Shown: piece by piece, positions 6,158-6,338 of the stretch
Layout: every line of letters starts with the position of its first letter
Numbering within the stretch: position 1 is the first letter of the stretch
Assembly: GCA_012512465.1 (NCBI GenBank)
Contig: JAAZED010000051.1
Coordinates: 1-6,338, forward strand
Direction: 5' to 3'
Origin: Oxalobacter sp.
GTDB lineage: Bacteria; Pseudomonadota; Gammaproteobacteria; Burkholderiales; Burkholderiaceae_D
Length of the DNA: 6,338 nucleotides
The notes under the pieces: model-generated
Told to the model about the DNA's origin: nothing
What the model saw: the letters and a program-made list of their open reading frames with translations, nothing else
The model's database searches: none
Position numbers and translations under genes: made by a program

Positions 6158-6213
6158 GCAGGCTGACACAACGCTTGGTGGTGGTGCAGGGGGTTTGAGA
6201 GGTTGTAAGGCAT

Positions 6214-6225
6214 TGATCTTTAAAA
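6214..6225 (+). promoter_or_regulatory. boxA-like antitermination site
   Basis: TGATCTTTAAAA matches the E. coli rrn boxA TGCTCTTTAACA at 10 of 12 positions. BoxA RNA binds NusB-NusE (S10) and helps polymerase resist termination across the rRNA operon. It lies about 65 bases after the predicted P2 start, as expected for a leader boxA. The core overlaps a small palindrome (ATCTT...AAGAT, 6216-6229). Confidence 0.75.
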
Positions 6226-6244
6226 AGATAAGCAGATGATAAGT

Positions 6245-6313
6245 GTGGGCGTTTGTCTGATTTTGTCGGTACTTTTTCGGAAGTGCTGAAAAACAAAAGC
6301 AGTAAACGTTCAC
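6245..6313 (+). other. Long imperfect hairpin in the rRNA leader
   Basis: Read as RNA, GTGGGCGTTT (6245-6254) pairs with AAACGTTCAC (6304-6313) with two G-U pairs; CTG (6257-6259) with CAG (6300-6302); TTTTG (6261-6265) with CAAAA (6294-6298); and TCGGTACTT (6266-6274) with AAGTGCTGA (6281-6289), closing on loop TTTCGG. The only gaps are small bulges. This is probably a leader-folding or processing element; I know of no assigned role for this exact structure. Confidence 0.6.
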
Positions 6314-6338
6314 CAGAAGAAAGCAGTAAGGTTTAATA

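Larger units (their letters stand above)
6150..6338 (+). other. rRNA operon leader (5' transcribed region before 16S), partial
   Basis: Downstream of P2 the sequence contains a boxA-like site and then GATAAGTGTGGGCGTTTG (6238-6255), a motif familiar from the region just before 16S rRNA genes in Burkholderiales. No 16S start (the usual GAAGAGTTTGATC) appears before the window ends at 6338, so the mature rRNA should begin shortly beyond. The region has no plausible protein gene. The leader is expected to be removed by RNase III and other nucleases during 16S maturation. Identity rests on the leader motif, boxA and the paired promoters together. Confidence 0.8.

Noticed and set aside
6053..6313. 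86-codon minus-strand frame over the rRNA promoters and leader
   Set aside because: It is antisense to two strong promoters, boxA and the leader hairpin; no ribosome binding site is evident and the sequence is low in complexity.
1..6338. CRISPR array, insertion sequence, tRNA or phage attachment site
   Set aside because: No regularly spaced repeats, transposase, terminal inverted repeats or tRNA-like sequence were seen; all identified genes are core genes and intact apart from the one cut by the window edge.

Overview
The window looks like ordinary chromosome from a betaproteobacterium of the order Burkholderiales, most likely Oxalobacteraceae and possibly Oxalobacter-like. That is an inference from three things: protein wording (for example [11 protein letters not shown] in CoaD and the Alvin-type ferredoxin), the block M16-M16-rsmD-coaD-fdx, which from memory recurs in this group, and the right-hand end, which reads as the promoter and leader of a ribosomal RNA operon with a GATAAGTGTGGGCG motif familiar upstream of betaproteobacterial 16S genes. 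Base composition is near 50% GC in the genes and clearly more AT-rich in the right-hand intergenic region.

Layout. Positions 1-3137 hold a + strand gene string: the 3' end of an M16 peptidase-like subunit, a second M16 subunit with a signal peptide and a degenerate zinc site, rsmD (16S rRNA methyltransferase), coaD (coenzyme A biosynthesis) and a small 2[4Fe-4S] ferredoxin. The genes are closely spaced and read as one transcription unit that begins outside the window. Its end meets a convergent minus-strand gene with only two bases between the stop codons. That gene (3140-4318) encodes a diguanylate cyclase with a DUF484/GAF-like sensor domain in front of an intact GGDEF domain with an I-site. 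Upstream of it on the same strand lies ychF (4555-5646), with its own candidate promoter and a candidate terminator directly at its stop codon.

Positions 5647-6338 contain no convincing protein gene. They hold, from left to right, the ychF promoter (minus strand), an AT-rich stretch with two inverted repeats, two near-consensus sigma70 promoters exactly 84 bp apart on the + strand, and a transcribed leader with a boxA-like antitermination site and a long imperfect hairpin. The 16S rRNA gene should begin shortly beyond the window edge.

Taken together the region is mostly core growth machinery: ribosome RNA production and modification, a ribosome-associated ATPase, CoA synthesis and an iron-sulfur carrier, plus one envelope proteolysis pair and one c-di-GMP enzyme. 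I did not find a novel defence, mobile or biosynthetic system. The items most worth a second look are the architecture of the rRNA control region and the DUF484-GGDEF sensor fusion.
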